The notes under the pieces are model-generated. The model was given only the letters and a program-made list of their open reading frames with translations. It had not been told where the DNA came from and made no database searches. 64,000 nucleotides of DNA from Gnetum montanum (Eukaryota; Streptophyta; Gnetopsida; Gnetales; Gnetaceae): contig MNCI01030046.1 of assembly GCA_015680685.1 (NCBI GenBank), positions 263,940 to 327,939 of the forward strand. The letters are read 5' to 3'. Below, one piece after another: positions 11,625 to 23,045 of the stretch. Position numbers and translations under genes: made by a program. Position 1 is the first letter of the stretch. Every line of letters starts with the position of its first letter.

Positions 11625-14400
11625 GTTAATTACACTAATCATTAAATTCTACATTTTGCTTAGGGCATTGGCTATGACATTTTTCTTTCCTGAATGTACT
11701 TTATCTCAGAATGCTCTTTGGGCTCCACGTAATTTACAAGATTCAAAACATACCACTTTATCTTCTTGAGAGAAATCACATTAATCCCTACTCCACAAAC
11801 ATCTATAGACACCTCAAATGGTAGGTTTGCACCAGGAATCCTCAAGATAGCAATTATTGTTGGGAGCATCTTTAATCTTAAGAATGCTTCTCTGCACTTT
11901 ATATCAAACTTAATACAGGTTTCTCTTGCAAAAGGTCAGTTAGAGGACTACCAAAGTAGAATAATCTTTTATAAAATGACGATAGAATTTAGTTAAGTCT
12001 AGAAAAGTGCGAATTGTTGTAGCATCTTTGGGTATAGGTGATTCCCTCACTGCACTTACTTTGGACTGATCTACTAGTAACCCAGGTTTTGATATGATAT
12101 GACCAAGATATTTTATTTCTTTTTTAAAGAATTCACATTTACTTGGTTTGGCTTTTAATTGGTTTTGTTTCAGAATCTCCATAGTTGTTTTCAAATGGTT
12201 CACATGTTCTTCTCTAGTATTAGAGTATACTAATATGTCATGCATAAATACTATGAGTAATTTATCTAAGTATTCTCTAAAGATGTTATTTATAAGGGCC
12301 ACAAAAGTAGTAGGTGCATTAGTCAATTCGAAAAGTGTTACCACACTCTTATAATTTGTATCTTGTTCTAAAAGTAGATTTCTTGATATCTTTTTGTCTA
12401 ATTCTTATCTGATGGTAACATGGTTTTAAATCGATTTTTGAGAAGTAACAAGATCTAGTAAGCTAGTTGAACAAGTCATTGATTTTGGGTGAGGGATAGG
12501 TATTTTTATTTGTTACCTTATTTAAAACCCTGTAGTCGATACATAACCTTAGGGTACCATCTTTTTTTTTTTTTTTTAATAAATAAGATTGGTGTGTCCC
12601 AAGGAGAGACAGTAGAATGCATCTTACCCTCTTTCAGCACTTGATCTAATTATGCTTTTAACTGTGCAAGTTCAAAGTTGGAAAATCTGTAAGGAGCTTT
12701 TGATATGTGTTTAGTTCCTGGAAATATATTGATGGCATGTTCTACGGTTTGTTTGGGCAGTAATTCTTTAGTTTTGCCAGGTATTGAATGTTCAAATTTC
12801 TTAAGTTTTTTTGGGAGTTTGATATTAGTAGATTTTTGGGGTTACTTTTACTGCAAGCATACTTGCGCCTTTCTTGATTGATCTCTTTTCTTGTTTAATG
12901 GTTATGATGTGGATCTGCTTTGCTGTTCTTACCCCCCTTAGAACCCTGACTTTGTGTCAATGGTGGGTACTTTCAAGACATGGATCCCTACATGGGCAGT
13001 AACATTAAATTTTTGAAGAAAGGACATTCCTATAATCATGTCTACATCCCCTAATTCGTATTCATAAAATTCATTAGAGAAAGAAAGTTCTTGGAGATCA
13101 AAAATAATTTCATAATACCTAAAATGCCTACACACGGTTGTCCCATTTGCATGTTCAATCTTAACAATTTTCTTTGAAGGCAAGGTTAGGTTCAATGTTT
13201 TAGCTAGACTTGGTGAAATAAAGTTATCAGTTGTACTACTATCTATCAAGAATTTTACTTTTCTACCCTTAATAGACCCTTCAAAAACAAGTAAAGTAAA
13301 TTGAGATTTTTGCAACTCTGATTTGCTGGACGCTGAAATTTTCTTCATTGTAGCTGATGTGGATGATCAACCTTTTCTCTTGGCCACAATGATATTAGGT
13401 TTATGTGTCCTATTTTGGTTTCTTCAAGGTGGATTATGAGTGTGAGTTTGAGGACATAGTTGGGGCAGCAACCCTCCAACGAACATGGAGGTGAGCTCAC
13501 TCTTGTCCCAATGATTCATGTACCACAATAGGTTGCAAACCTTCTCGTAGTAATCTTCTGCTAAAGATTGACTTAATCTCAACGAGTCGAACTACATCTT
13601 TCACTCTTTTAGGAGGAATTTTGGTACGAATTTTTTCTCAAAGTCTCAGCAAAAGCCATGCTAGTTAACAATCAATCCTTGGGCCTTTAGTTTGTTCCAC
13701 TATTTTGTGGTGAGTCCTCTGAAGTACAAGGAGGTGACTTTAAGGTGTTCTTGGCTCAATAGATTCGACATGTTGAAATAGTTCTTCATGGTGTTGGGCC
13801 AGTCTTTTGCTTTTGCATTTGATCCTAGGGCTCCATCATAATGATCTAGCATCACCTTCTTGGCATGAACTTGAGGAAGCATCTCTCTAGGTGTGGTTGG
13901 TTAGCTCCAATAATTCTCTCCTTTTGATCTTGATCTTGGCTTTTGATATAGATTCTCATCCTCTTGATGTTTAGTTGGAAGGGATTGATCTTGAGGTTGG
14001 TTTTGGGGTTGATGTTGGTTTTAGTTATATGAATGAAACAAATGGTTTGTCAACTATTTTATGGAGTCTACAAAGGAATCCATCTTTCTTTGGCATTTTG
14101 ACCATTTTCCTCAGAATTGTTGGATAAGTTCGTAATCTCCTTAGACATATCTTGCATGCACTTCCCAAGCCCTTGGTTTGTATTATGGAGCTCCTGTTGA
14201 GCATCCTTGATGTCATTGATTTATTGCTTGAGGACATCCATTTGATTATTGATACAGGCCTTGATGATTCTCCAATGTACTCTTTGGGCTCTTGACAAGG
14301 GTAGATAGAGGAGACAAAGTAATATGACTTCCTACCAAGGGCTTTTTATTGAGACTATAGATGGTTAGGAGGTTGCGTCAAGGAAGTTTGAACTGAGCAC
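11625..14400 (-). mobile_element. Ty3/gypsy-1: gag, protease, reverse transcriptase, RNase H (decayed)
   Basis: Read from high to low coordinates. A gag-like region spans 14,240-13,400 (LDHYDGALGSNAKAKDWPNT, MKNYFNMSNLL). Protease is at 13,348-12,938 with LIDSSTTDNFISP (active site DSGAT changed to DSSTT) and GDVDMIIGMSFLQ. RT lies at about 12,700-11,940 with IDYR.LN, LFELTNAPTTF, FMHDILVYS (active site YVDD changed to FMHD) and YLGHIIS. RNase H is at 11,869-11,640 with FEVSIDVCGVGI. LINE A interrupts it after the RNase H. LTRs were not resolved. Confidence 0.85.
12938..13348 (-). pseudogene. Gypsy-1 aspartic protease domain
   Basis: An open 136-residue frame reads KGRKVKFLIDSSTTDNFISP, then LAKTLNLTLPSK and MIIGMSFLQKFN. 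This is the retropepsin fold of gypsy pol: D-S-x-x-T at the active site, then the ILGM-like flap region. The canonical Gly after Asp-Ser is replaced, so activity is doubtful. Confidence 0.75.
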
Positions 14401-15344
14401 AATGAATTTTACCCACCTAGTTAGCCAAAACTAATGATCTAGTTAGATGCGGAAGGTCCAAATTAGCTAGAAACGACTATTTGGTTGTTGGAAACTGAAT
14501 TTTGGTTTGGTTTCTATGGCAGATTTAAATTTTTAAGGTCCTTGGGACATGTCTAGGTAAGAGTTGTAACCCCACGTTTTGGAGTTTCCTGCCAAATTTG
14601 ACTTTGCCATTGCATCCAGAAGGTTGAAATCTGTTGGAACAACCATTTGTTTGTCAAAAAAAGTCTTCTAGGATCAAAGGCTATGGCCATTTTAAAAATC
14701 CAAAATTTGCATGAATTTTGAGATTTCCCAAGAGGTCTATCCTAGTACTATTTCAAAACCAATGCGCTTAATAATCTGATTTCTAACTTGGTTGCTATCG
14801 GTCATTCCATTGATGTGGGTTGGTCAAATTTGACTACGAATTAATATTTTGAATTTCAATTTCAAAGTTCAATTTTGATAGAATTTTTTTTGTGCGTTTT
14901 TGGTGTGGACTGACGATGTCTATGAGCACCAAGCTACTATGGACTTGGGTTATTCATGGTGCCCTTAGATATTGTGGGTCCATACACTGGGAAAAAGTGG
15001 TAGAAAACCCATATAGAGAGTTTTCATGGAGGAAGTGGGCTTTGACAATGTCAGCGGTGGGACATTGGTAGTGTAGGTAGGTGGGTAGCAGCATGCATTG
15101 GTTGCAATAGGCAAGAGATTGGTGGTGGTAGGCGAGGCACCCATGGGTGTGCATATGGTGAAAGAAGGCATCGCGATAGCAAAAGAAGGTGCAAGGCTTT
15201 CATCTTTTTATTGTTTTTTCCCTGTAGGTCAGTAGGGTGTGTGGTGGTTAGTGGTGGCTAGAGGTTGTGCTAAGTACATCGCATATGACCCCCCATCGAC
15301 CCCTCCTTTTTTAATTAAATTTTTATAAAATTAAAAATAAGGAG
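14400..15344. other. Sequence between gypsy-1 gag and the fold-back element
   Basis: No coding potential is visible. On the minus strand the segment near 14,440-14,400 (TTAGTTTTGGCTAACTAGG) precedes gag and could be leader or primer-site DNA of gypsy-1, so part of this stretch may be its 5' LTR. I could not find the second LTR to prove it. Confidence 0.35.
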
Positions 15345-15379
15345 TTAATGTTAACTAAGGTTAGCACAATCTTGACAAA

Positions 15380-15450
15380 TGATGAGGTGGTTAGATGAAT
15401 GGAGTCAAAGAGATCCTATTTGTTAACTTGAAGATCTTAGGTTCGACTCC
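15380..15450 (+). promoter_or_regulatory. tRNA-like A/B-box pair in the left fold-back arm
   Basis: GGTTCGACTCC at 15,440-15,450 fits the RNA polymerase III B-box consensus, and TGATGAGGTGGTTAG at 15,380-15,394 resembles a tRNA D-arm A box about 50 bases upstream. The right arm has the inverted counterpart (B box GGTTCAACTCC at 25,685-25,675, minus strand). It may be a tRNA-derived head; activity is unknown. Confidence 0.4.
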
Positions 15451-15869
15451 CTAAAAATTAAAATTGTAGTATCTTACAAATTGTGCATTAGATCGGAACA
15501 AAATTGGTACCATTGGAATCGTCTTGATGAACATTATGTGTTAGACTTGAGGAATATATTATTATTAGGTAGTTAAAATTTCCTAAACATCAAAAAGTTC
15601 ACGTGAAGGTTAGTTTAAAAATTAACTAGACAACTAATTAACTAGTGTCTTTTTAGTTTTTAACTACTAGAGATTTTTTAGTGATTAGTGGCAACTATCA
15701 GAATAACTATCCACTTTTTTTTTCTTAATTTTAGACATAACCTAAATTGAATATCTTGACAAGCACTATGCATTGGACTCTAGAAATATTCATGATTAGG
15801 CAGTTAAAATTTCCTAAACATCGAAATGTTCATAGAAAGGTTAATATAAAAATTAATTACAAATTAATT

Positions 15870-15884
15870 AACTAGTGTCTTTTT
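15870..15884. repeat. Target-site duplication of LINE B (pair at 22,242-22,256)
   Basis: AACTAGTGTCTTTTT is identical at both ends. The uninterrupted target is recovered from the duplicated copy in the same arm at about 15,639-15,660, which reads straight through from the duplication into agttttta. This fixes the element ends. Confidence 0.92.
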
Positions 15885-16279
15885 TTTGTGAAATAGTTAG
15901 GCAATATCATTAAAATAAAAGAAGGCCATGAGGGTAGCACAAAATTGGAGTTAAAACCCATCAAAAGGATTGAAAACTTCACAGGTGTAAGGGGTTGTTT
16001 CCCCCCTTTGAGCTGAGGAGGGAAAGTAGCCATTGAAAAACAAACAAACAAACAAAGCAACACCACACAACCGAAAAGAAACAAATTTCCACCTCCAACC
16101 CACAAAATATGACCCCTCCATGGGCCACCTTGACTAGCACACTCAACCAAAACATAAAAATCCCAAAGCCCTAATCAAGCATCCATTAACCATTTTTAAA
16201 AAACCAATCATATGGCAGGGCGAGCATAACAGGGGCAATTTGGCTGTACCCTTTTTGCAGAGAGTCAAGCACGTCCCTG

Positions 16280-17592
16280 TATCTTTCTGTGGCAACAAAT
16301 CCAACTACTTCTTGGAATTATTTGAACTTTTGCTCTTGTCTTCTTTGGTCACTTGTGGAATCGACTTTATTTGGGTGGAAACTTGCAAACACCCGCCAAA
16401 TGTGCTTGCGGAGATCAAGCCAAGAGATTTGATAGTTGATTTCCATAACCACATAAGGTCATCGCCAAGAATGGAACCACCTACGAATATTCGTGGCATG
16501 AGTATTCATCTGTTGGGTTAACAGTTGCGCTTCCTCTTGCGCCAGCTTTGCCCTTGTAGCCTCCTTTGCCATTTCTCTCCATGGCTTCATTGCGTAGGTC
16601 CTCTTGTATTTGCAACCATAGCTCTTCCTCTAGGGTGCTATGGAGTGAAGCTTCTTGTAGCTCCCTCCTATGTCACTCCTGTGTCATCGCCTCCATGGCC
16701 TACCACTCCAGCTCTTGCATCCTAGCTTGTGTAGCTTCCTCCTACTTGGACAGCTCCTTTGTCCATTGTAGCTTCTCCTGGGTGTGCGCCTCTTGCACCG
16801 CCCTTTGTAAATCAACTTCGAATTGGGCTTGGAGCTCACAACGTATATGCTCTTCAAGAACCCAAACTTGGTCTTGCTATGGTAGTTCAGAGAAGGATCC
16901 CTGATCCATATCAACAATTCCTATGACCTGCTATCCAACATCCCTAAACCTAGAACCTTGCAAAACAGACAAGGAGGATTCTCTCTCCACTGAAGTCTGC
17001 CGTTGTGAGTAAAATTTACCAACTGGGCGAGACAACACTGGTGAAAAAGGTTTAGCGGCTTTTCATAAGGCCAATATTAGGCTAGAATGGTGCCCTTGTT
17101 TCTCCTTCCTGAGAGCCACCAAGATAAATTTCGGTAAATTAACTGGAGGCCCTAGCCGCAAACAACACAAGAAGGAAAAATGGGAACCTTGAAGCTTCAA
17201 GGGATTGCCAGAGTAGACAAAATAATGTTTGACAAGCTCAGCGACATCTTGCCACAACTTTGGTAGCACAGATTTTGGCACCTGATTGTTGGTAGTTCTC
17301 GACACCGTGCCCTAGAAAAAGCCCTCCACGTTTTGCAAACCACGTCTCATTGGGAGAATCGTCTCTCCACCCAATGTTATCCCTCGGTATTCGGTAATGT
17401 CCTGTTTTGTTAGCCTGATGCACACCCCCTAGAAGGTAGTCGCATCCCCTCGCCATCATGGAAAAATTGTTGCATCAGCGAGTTTGGCTGGGGAAGCACA
17501 TCATCCCAACCCACCCTTTACACTAGTACCCACAACTGCTGGTTGTTTAGGAACTTTTGGTAGTTTGGTTCAAAAGTGGGTGTTTGACCCAT
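16280..17592 (-). pseudogene. LINE B ORF2 C-terminal extension
   Basis: It starts MGQTPTFEPNYQKF at 17,592 in a strong initiation context (gccaccATGG) and is also in frame with the upstream WAMWKA..ALVFQ zf-RVT end. QVPKSVLPKLWQDVAELVKH, YFVYSGNPLKLQGSHFSFL and NLPKFILVAL align with copy E. A degraded coiled coil and the terminal motif (R.W...PYVVMEI....W.DLRKHI, about 16,490-16,390) follow. Confidence 0.78.
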
Positions 17593-17689
17593 GGTGGCCA
17601 TAGCTTCCCTCCATAAGCACAATGCCTTTTGAAATATGTAGGTTGGAGCCAGGAGAGGCATGTTTTGGAAAACAAGGGCATTTTAGGCC

Positions 17690-19456
17690 TTCCACATGGC
17701 CCAGAGAATGGCGTCGACTAGACAATCCCCTTGAGTTTGTTGTCCCATGGTGGCTACCGTCCACACTGCACATGTGGTAGGGCATTGGAAAGAAAAATGC
17801 GCCACTATTTTCGCAGCCATGTTGCAGCGTGGATAGGTGGTAGGGACCTATAGCCTCCCTTCCCTCAGCAGTGCCCAAACTGGGATAGCCCCCTTTGTCA
17901 ACAACCACAAAAAGCATTTAACTTTTTTTGGCAGCCGCCCTTGCCAAATCTGTTGCCAACTTGCCATGGTAGGAAAATAGGAAAGTAATAATTGATGTGG
18001 CAAGGCCCCCATCAAACCTAAGGATTGTAACGTTTGGGCGGTGCTGCATATTCTATGCCATACTTGGAAATCTTGAGGCCCCGCCTCCCAAAGTGTGTAT
18101 TTATGTCTCATAATTAAAGTCCATGCTCTACCCGTGTCAACGTGTAAGATTTGGTTAATGAGTTGTTGGTAGCCCATTAACACCACACCATGAAATTTGA
18201 CAATGCCAAGGCTGCTTGCATGAGTCGGGTGTCCCACTTTGTCCCATGAAACGAGGTGCAAATGATGGCCTCCCTTACTGCTTGACCAAACGAAGTTATG
18301 GATAATTTGATCAACCTTGTCAATCACTCCTTGTGGAGGAAAATCCATGGATGCACTACACCTGGTGATGGTAGACAAAATTGAAGTTACCAAAAGGATT
18401 TGTCCTTTCCTTGTGAGGAAGCGATTAGTCCAATGCTGGATTCTCATTTGAAGTTTTTGGATGAGCTTGGTCCATGTTTGCTTTCTATGCTAGTTAGAAC
18501 TTGGAACAAATATGTATTGTGAATAGTGCCATGCAGGGTTCCAAGGTTATGACAGATAATACTTCTTACCTGAGTGTCCGTGTAGACAAAATGCACAATA
18601 GACTTCCCCCAATTAATAGTGCAACCAGTCTCCCAAGACATCCTATTCAAGGCCTGCATAATTGCATTTGCTTGTGAGACAATCCCTTGGGTGAAAATAA
18701 TGGTGTCATCCACATAATGTTTAGCAATACAAGTAACCTCCTCAATCTTGAGACCTCGGACTCCTTTTGATATGCAGTACAAATTCATAGTATCCATAAC
18801 AATAATAAAGAGATATGGCAATAAAGGGTCCCCTTGGGTAGCCCCATTCAAGGGGAGGAAATCCCCCAACGGGTACACTTAATTTCAAAGGAATAAGCGC
18901 CAGATTTCTGGATTTGAATTCAGAGTTCAACAATTCTCGGGTGAAGGCCTTTTCGAAGCATGATCTCTCTTAGCACCTTCCAAGAAACTGTATCATAAGC
19001 CTTAGCTATGTCAAGCTTGAGACACATACCTGGAAAATTTTCCTGCTTTAGGGTGTACATGACTTCTTGAAGAAGCAAGATCTAATCCTGTATGGACCTA
19101 CCCTTGATGAAACCCATTTGCTGAGATCCAAGCAGGGCTGGCATAAGAAGCTGTAATTTGGCCACCAAAATCTTGATAAACGCTTGGAGAAGAGTGTTAC
19201 ATACAACAATTAGGCAAAAGTGGGCAAGTTCCATAGGATCATCTACTTTTGGAATCAAAACAATCCTAGAACAATTATCCTCATGCCTTACTTGTCCCCA
19301 TTGCAGCATCAAATTAAAATCATCCAACAAGTTATCCCCAAGTATGTCAAAAAACATTCTAAAGAACTCTACCGACCATCTGTCTGGGCCAAGAGCTTTG
19401 TTAGAATGCATAAAAAGGAGGGCTTGCCAGAGTTCTTGCTTAGTGATGGGAGCCAA
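17690..19456 (-). pseudogene. LINE B ORF2: reverse transcriptase and zf-RVT
   Basis: RT pieces are NKALGPDRWSVEFFRMFFDI, NCSRIVLIPKVDDP, FCLIVVCNTLLQAF, AYDTVSWKVL, LNGATQGDPLLPYLFIIVMD and KHYVDDTIIFT (catalytic YxDD kept). The 199-residue frame 18,447-17,848 carries MRIQHWTNRFLTRKGQILLV and QGRLPKKVKCFLWLL. YPRCN...AHFSFQCP is the zinc ribbon with its first Cys lost. A TAG is at 19,084-19,082 in the shared QD*ILL position. Confidence 0.82.
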
Positions 19457-19499
19457 TAAACTTCTATTTTGCTAGGGCATCACTGCCGTATCAATGTGG

Positions 19500-20711
19500 A
19501 TGGAAATGGGAGAGATAATTCCCCTTGACCAAAATCGAGCCTAATACGTCTACAAGGTAACAACAACATCATGGTCATCAATAATCAACTAGTTTCCTTG
19601 CTTAAGACCACAAATCTTTTTTGTTGTCGTGTTGGTCTTAGTAGCCACAAAGAAAAATTTTGTATTGCGATCTCCTTCCCGTAACCACTTTGTATGACTG
19701 TGCTCCTTCCAGTACTGTTCTTCTTCTATTGATAGTTGTTGTAGTTCAAAGAGAACCTCATGTTGCTCTTGGTCTAGAGATTGCCCTTGCTCTTGAAGCA
19801 CTTGAATCCCATGCAACTTACCTGACAACTCTTCTTTGTATTCCTTAAAAGCATATTTCCCATTTTTTTGCCAGTCCCTTGTGCACTAGTTCAAAGTGGA
19901 CAATACCTATTTTAGGAAATGTTTGGGATCCATACGGATCAGTACTCCCTCCAAACCTCATACACCAAGTCTACCAGCCAAGGTTTGTCCAACCACGCTC
20001 TTTCCAATCTAAATGGTCGTGGCCCCAAGGGAATAATATTGCATAGAAAGTAGAGTAAGGGCCTGTGATTAGAGGCCCCTTCGTTCTAACCCTTGCACAT
20101 GTATCTCTTGTTTTAGCAACAATGCAGAACTTACCCAAACCCTATCAATTCGAGACATAATAGAATCCTTTTCTTTCCTCCTATTACTCTAGGTAAACTA
20201 ACAACCTGTAAGTTGTAGATCCACCATGTCAAAATCTTTAAGATATTCAAAGGCTTCTTGAGTGCCGAGTGGGGAAGTAGGATCGTTTCTAGTCTTTTCC
20301 CAGGGGAATAGCCTTTTGGTTGAAGTCCCCAATGGTCATCCAAATAGACTTGTTCGGGGTCATCAGTGCAATCCTATGTAGTTCCGCCAGTTGTGTTTTA
20401 GGATCCTATGGACCATAGAAATTCATCACCCAAATATTTTGGTCTACTAAGAACATTAAAATACCCCATCTTGAAGCTTCAAGCAACTGCATAAGAACTC
20501 GAGAAAGAATGGCTAAACCACCCAACCTCTCAATAGAATCCACAAACGTTGTTTGCCACCTAGCCCACTCCAAAATCTGTTTTTGTGCTCTTGCTAGTTT
20601 GGTCTCTTGCAAGCACACAAGATCTACTCTACAATGATAAACTAATTCCTTCAAGGTACTTCTTTTGTAGGGGGTACGTTGTCCTTGGCAATTCCAAGAA
20701 ATGATATTCAT
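19500..20711 (-). pseudogene. LINE B ORF2: endonuclease and linker
   Basis: It starts MNIISWNCQGQRTPYKRSTL at 20,711, with ATGA overlapping the ORF1 stop. VDLVCLQETKLARAQKQILE and WVMNFYGP are classic L1 endonuclease motifs. The linker ends EEQYWKEHSHTKWLREGDRN then TKFFFVATKT before RT. Several stops break the middle. Confidence 0.85.
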
Positions 20712-22220
20712 GGCTTATCGATGGACCTTTTCTTGTTCACCCCTTTTAGGGTTGTATGGGTCCCGAAATCAATCTTCTGCTGGGTTTTCTTGATCCTTAG
20801 CTCCAAAGTGGATGGACATCCTATTTTTTGAAGACTAGCCAACACTTTGAAGGCCACATCCTCCACTTGTGATGCCGTTAGAACAGGTTCCAAAGGGGGC
20901 TTGGAACTTTGGAACCTTGGAAGATCCCCTTTCTGTAGAAACGCAATCTATGAGACTTGGAGCACAGAAAGGCAAAGAAGGCTTTCTCTTCTTGTGGTAG
21001 TGTGCCCTCCCCCTCATTCAAAATCTATAGCGGGGAGAAACAATTCGAGGGGGCCACATCCTTGGCTTGTTCCCTAGGGGAAGGAGGCCGATGTAGTTCC
21101 ACAAGCCTTCCTCGTTTAGGAGAGTGCTATGGAACTAGAGGGGAAGGAAGCACAATCAAAGTAGCTGTGAAATTAGCAGGTTGCTTCTGTTGTTGTCCAA
21201 CCTTACCCTGTAACCCCTCCCCACCTTTAACCCCCTACATCTCCTGGTCATGTCCTTTGGCTTTAACTTTGCAATCCATGGTTTTATGGTTTGCCTTACC
21301 ACAAATGGTGCAGCCCTGAGTAGATTGCTTCCTCTTGTTGCTTGTTCAAATTTTCATATTGAACAACAAGGTGTTCCTCCCCGCAGGAAGCTCAAGTGTG
21401 ACCTTTGTGATTAGATCCTCCAAAGAAAGAGGCTGCCAAACATAGAAACACACATAGCTCATCTACTCCATAGACATGGTAAATTTATCAAAAGCGATAA
21501 ATTCCCCAAAAAACCTAGCAAGTGTGTGTAGAAACTCCGACCCCCAAAGCTCCCATGGCACACCCAAGATATGAACCCAAATCGGAGCTCATGAGAACAA
21601 ATTTGACTGTCGATGTGCCCTTGCCTACCACGACATAAGCGCTAATCCTGAACTCCGAAGAACCACATATCCCCCAACAAGACTTGGTCTCTAGCATCCA
21701 AGTTAGGGAAAACAAACAGAAACAAATTGCCAAAGAGCAGATGAACTTCCACTCCTCCTAGCTTCCAAGTAGAAACCACCTAGCACTAGATAGCTTCCAA
21801 ATTGGGCCTAGTACTTGCAAAAATGAAATGGCCAATGAGGCTACGTCTCATCACTTGCACCCCATCAAGGATTAGTGCATGCATCTTCAAATGAAGTCCT
21901 GCCCCTTGATAGGAAACTTTATCCACACCACCCATGTTTGGCATCCATGGCCCAGTCGCAAGGCCACTTTGCCCATCGAGAAACACTCGCGTCAATGAAA
22001 CACCTAAAAGAGCATGCTTGGCCACAACCACATAAGATCCTTTGGCCCAATTAGCAACACCTCCCCCATTCCCCACATCCTCCTCCAATGACCCCGAGCT
22101 CTTGCCTTCCAGCTGCCCCACAGACACTCCTCCCTTTGCTTGCTCACCTCCACCAATAGCGCCCGAACCCAATGCTATGTTGCTGTCTAGAACACCGCCC
22201 AAGTTGCTTTCCCCACCCAT
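20708..22220 (-). pseudogene. LINE B ORF1: DUF4283-like protein with CCHC knuckle
   Basis: The likely start is MGGESNLGG at 22,220. A Gly-rich N-terminus is followed by RRSLIGHFIFASTRPNLEAI (start of DUF4283) and further DUF4283-like fragments. The knuckle CTICGKANHKTMDC (about 21,315-21,274) keeps all four ligands (CX2CX4HX4C). The end is KIDFGTHTTLKGVNKKR then SIDKP and TGA. An ATG further upstream (22,265) lies in host DNA, outside the element. Confidence 0.8.
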
Positions 22221-23045
22221 GTCTTTTGTCTTTGATTTCCCAACTAGTGTCTTTTTAGTTTTCAACTACCTAAATTTTTTTAATGATTAGTGATAGCTAT
22301 TACAATAACTATCCGCTTTTTTCTTAAATCTAGACATGACCTAAACTGAATATTTCTATAAATTGAAATGAGTTGGAAGGTTTGATCCACATTTATGCTA
22401 TAGAGCAACTAAAGCGAAAGGCATGAAACAATGACAACAAGGCTCATGGAGAGAGCAAAAAAGAATGGCACCCCAAGCAACCTAGCCAGTTCCCATGACT
22501 CCAATAGCTAGAGAAGTTATTACTTTAAGGCTTGATGTTGGTTTGCATCATAATCATGTAGTGGAAGCCATAGACTTTGTATAATTTTTGCTAGAGGTCG
22601 ATTGTTACAAGTTTATAAAGACTTCTCAAATGTTAGATTTATTAGGTTTTCCTTCATATAAGCCTAGTTTATGTCATAAACCTATACTTAAATGGTGTGG
22701 TATTTATGATACTGAGTTTATTAATGAATCAAAATTGGTTTTTGGAGATATTGAGATAACATATGAGGTCATGTGTGGGTTACCATCCTTGTGAGTATCC
22801 ATTCACACCTAATTGCAACTTGTGAATTTTATAATATTGGGTTTATTTACATATTCAAAAATTTCCTTTGCCTAATAATCATAAAATTTGCAAGAGTTGC
22901 AATTAGGTGTGAATGGATTCTCACTAGGATGGAAACCGAAATTGTTTCTCATGACCTCATATGTTAAAACCAATATTGAACCATTACTAGAATTATTGTC
23001 ATAAAGGCCATACCATTTCGATATACGTTTATGACATAAACTAGG

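Larger units (their letters stand above)
15885..22241 (-). mobile_element. LINE copy B, full-length (6.36 kb)
   Basis: Order on the minus strand: ORF1 (22,220-20,708), endonuclease (from 20,711), RT (about 19,456-18,440), zf-RVT (about 17,970-17,690), C-terminal extension (17,592-16,280), then 3' UTR and A-tail. The 15-bp duplication AACTAGTGTCTTTTT at 15,870-15,884 and 22,242-22,256 is exact, so this is one of the younger insertions. The 5' leader before the ORF1 ATG is only about 21 bases. It sits inside the left arm of the fold-back element. Confidence 0.92.

Noticed and set aside
15440-15450. A functional tRNA gene
   Set aside because: The B box fits but acceptor and anticodon stems do not form convincingly; kept only as a tRNA-like element.
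22588-22967. Two small plus-strand frames near the fold-back centre as genes
   Set aside because: They lie in the inverted arms, the complement arm holds the same sequence with stops, and no domain is visible.
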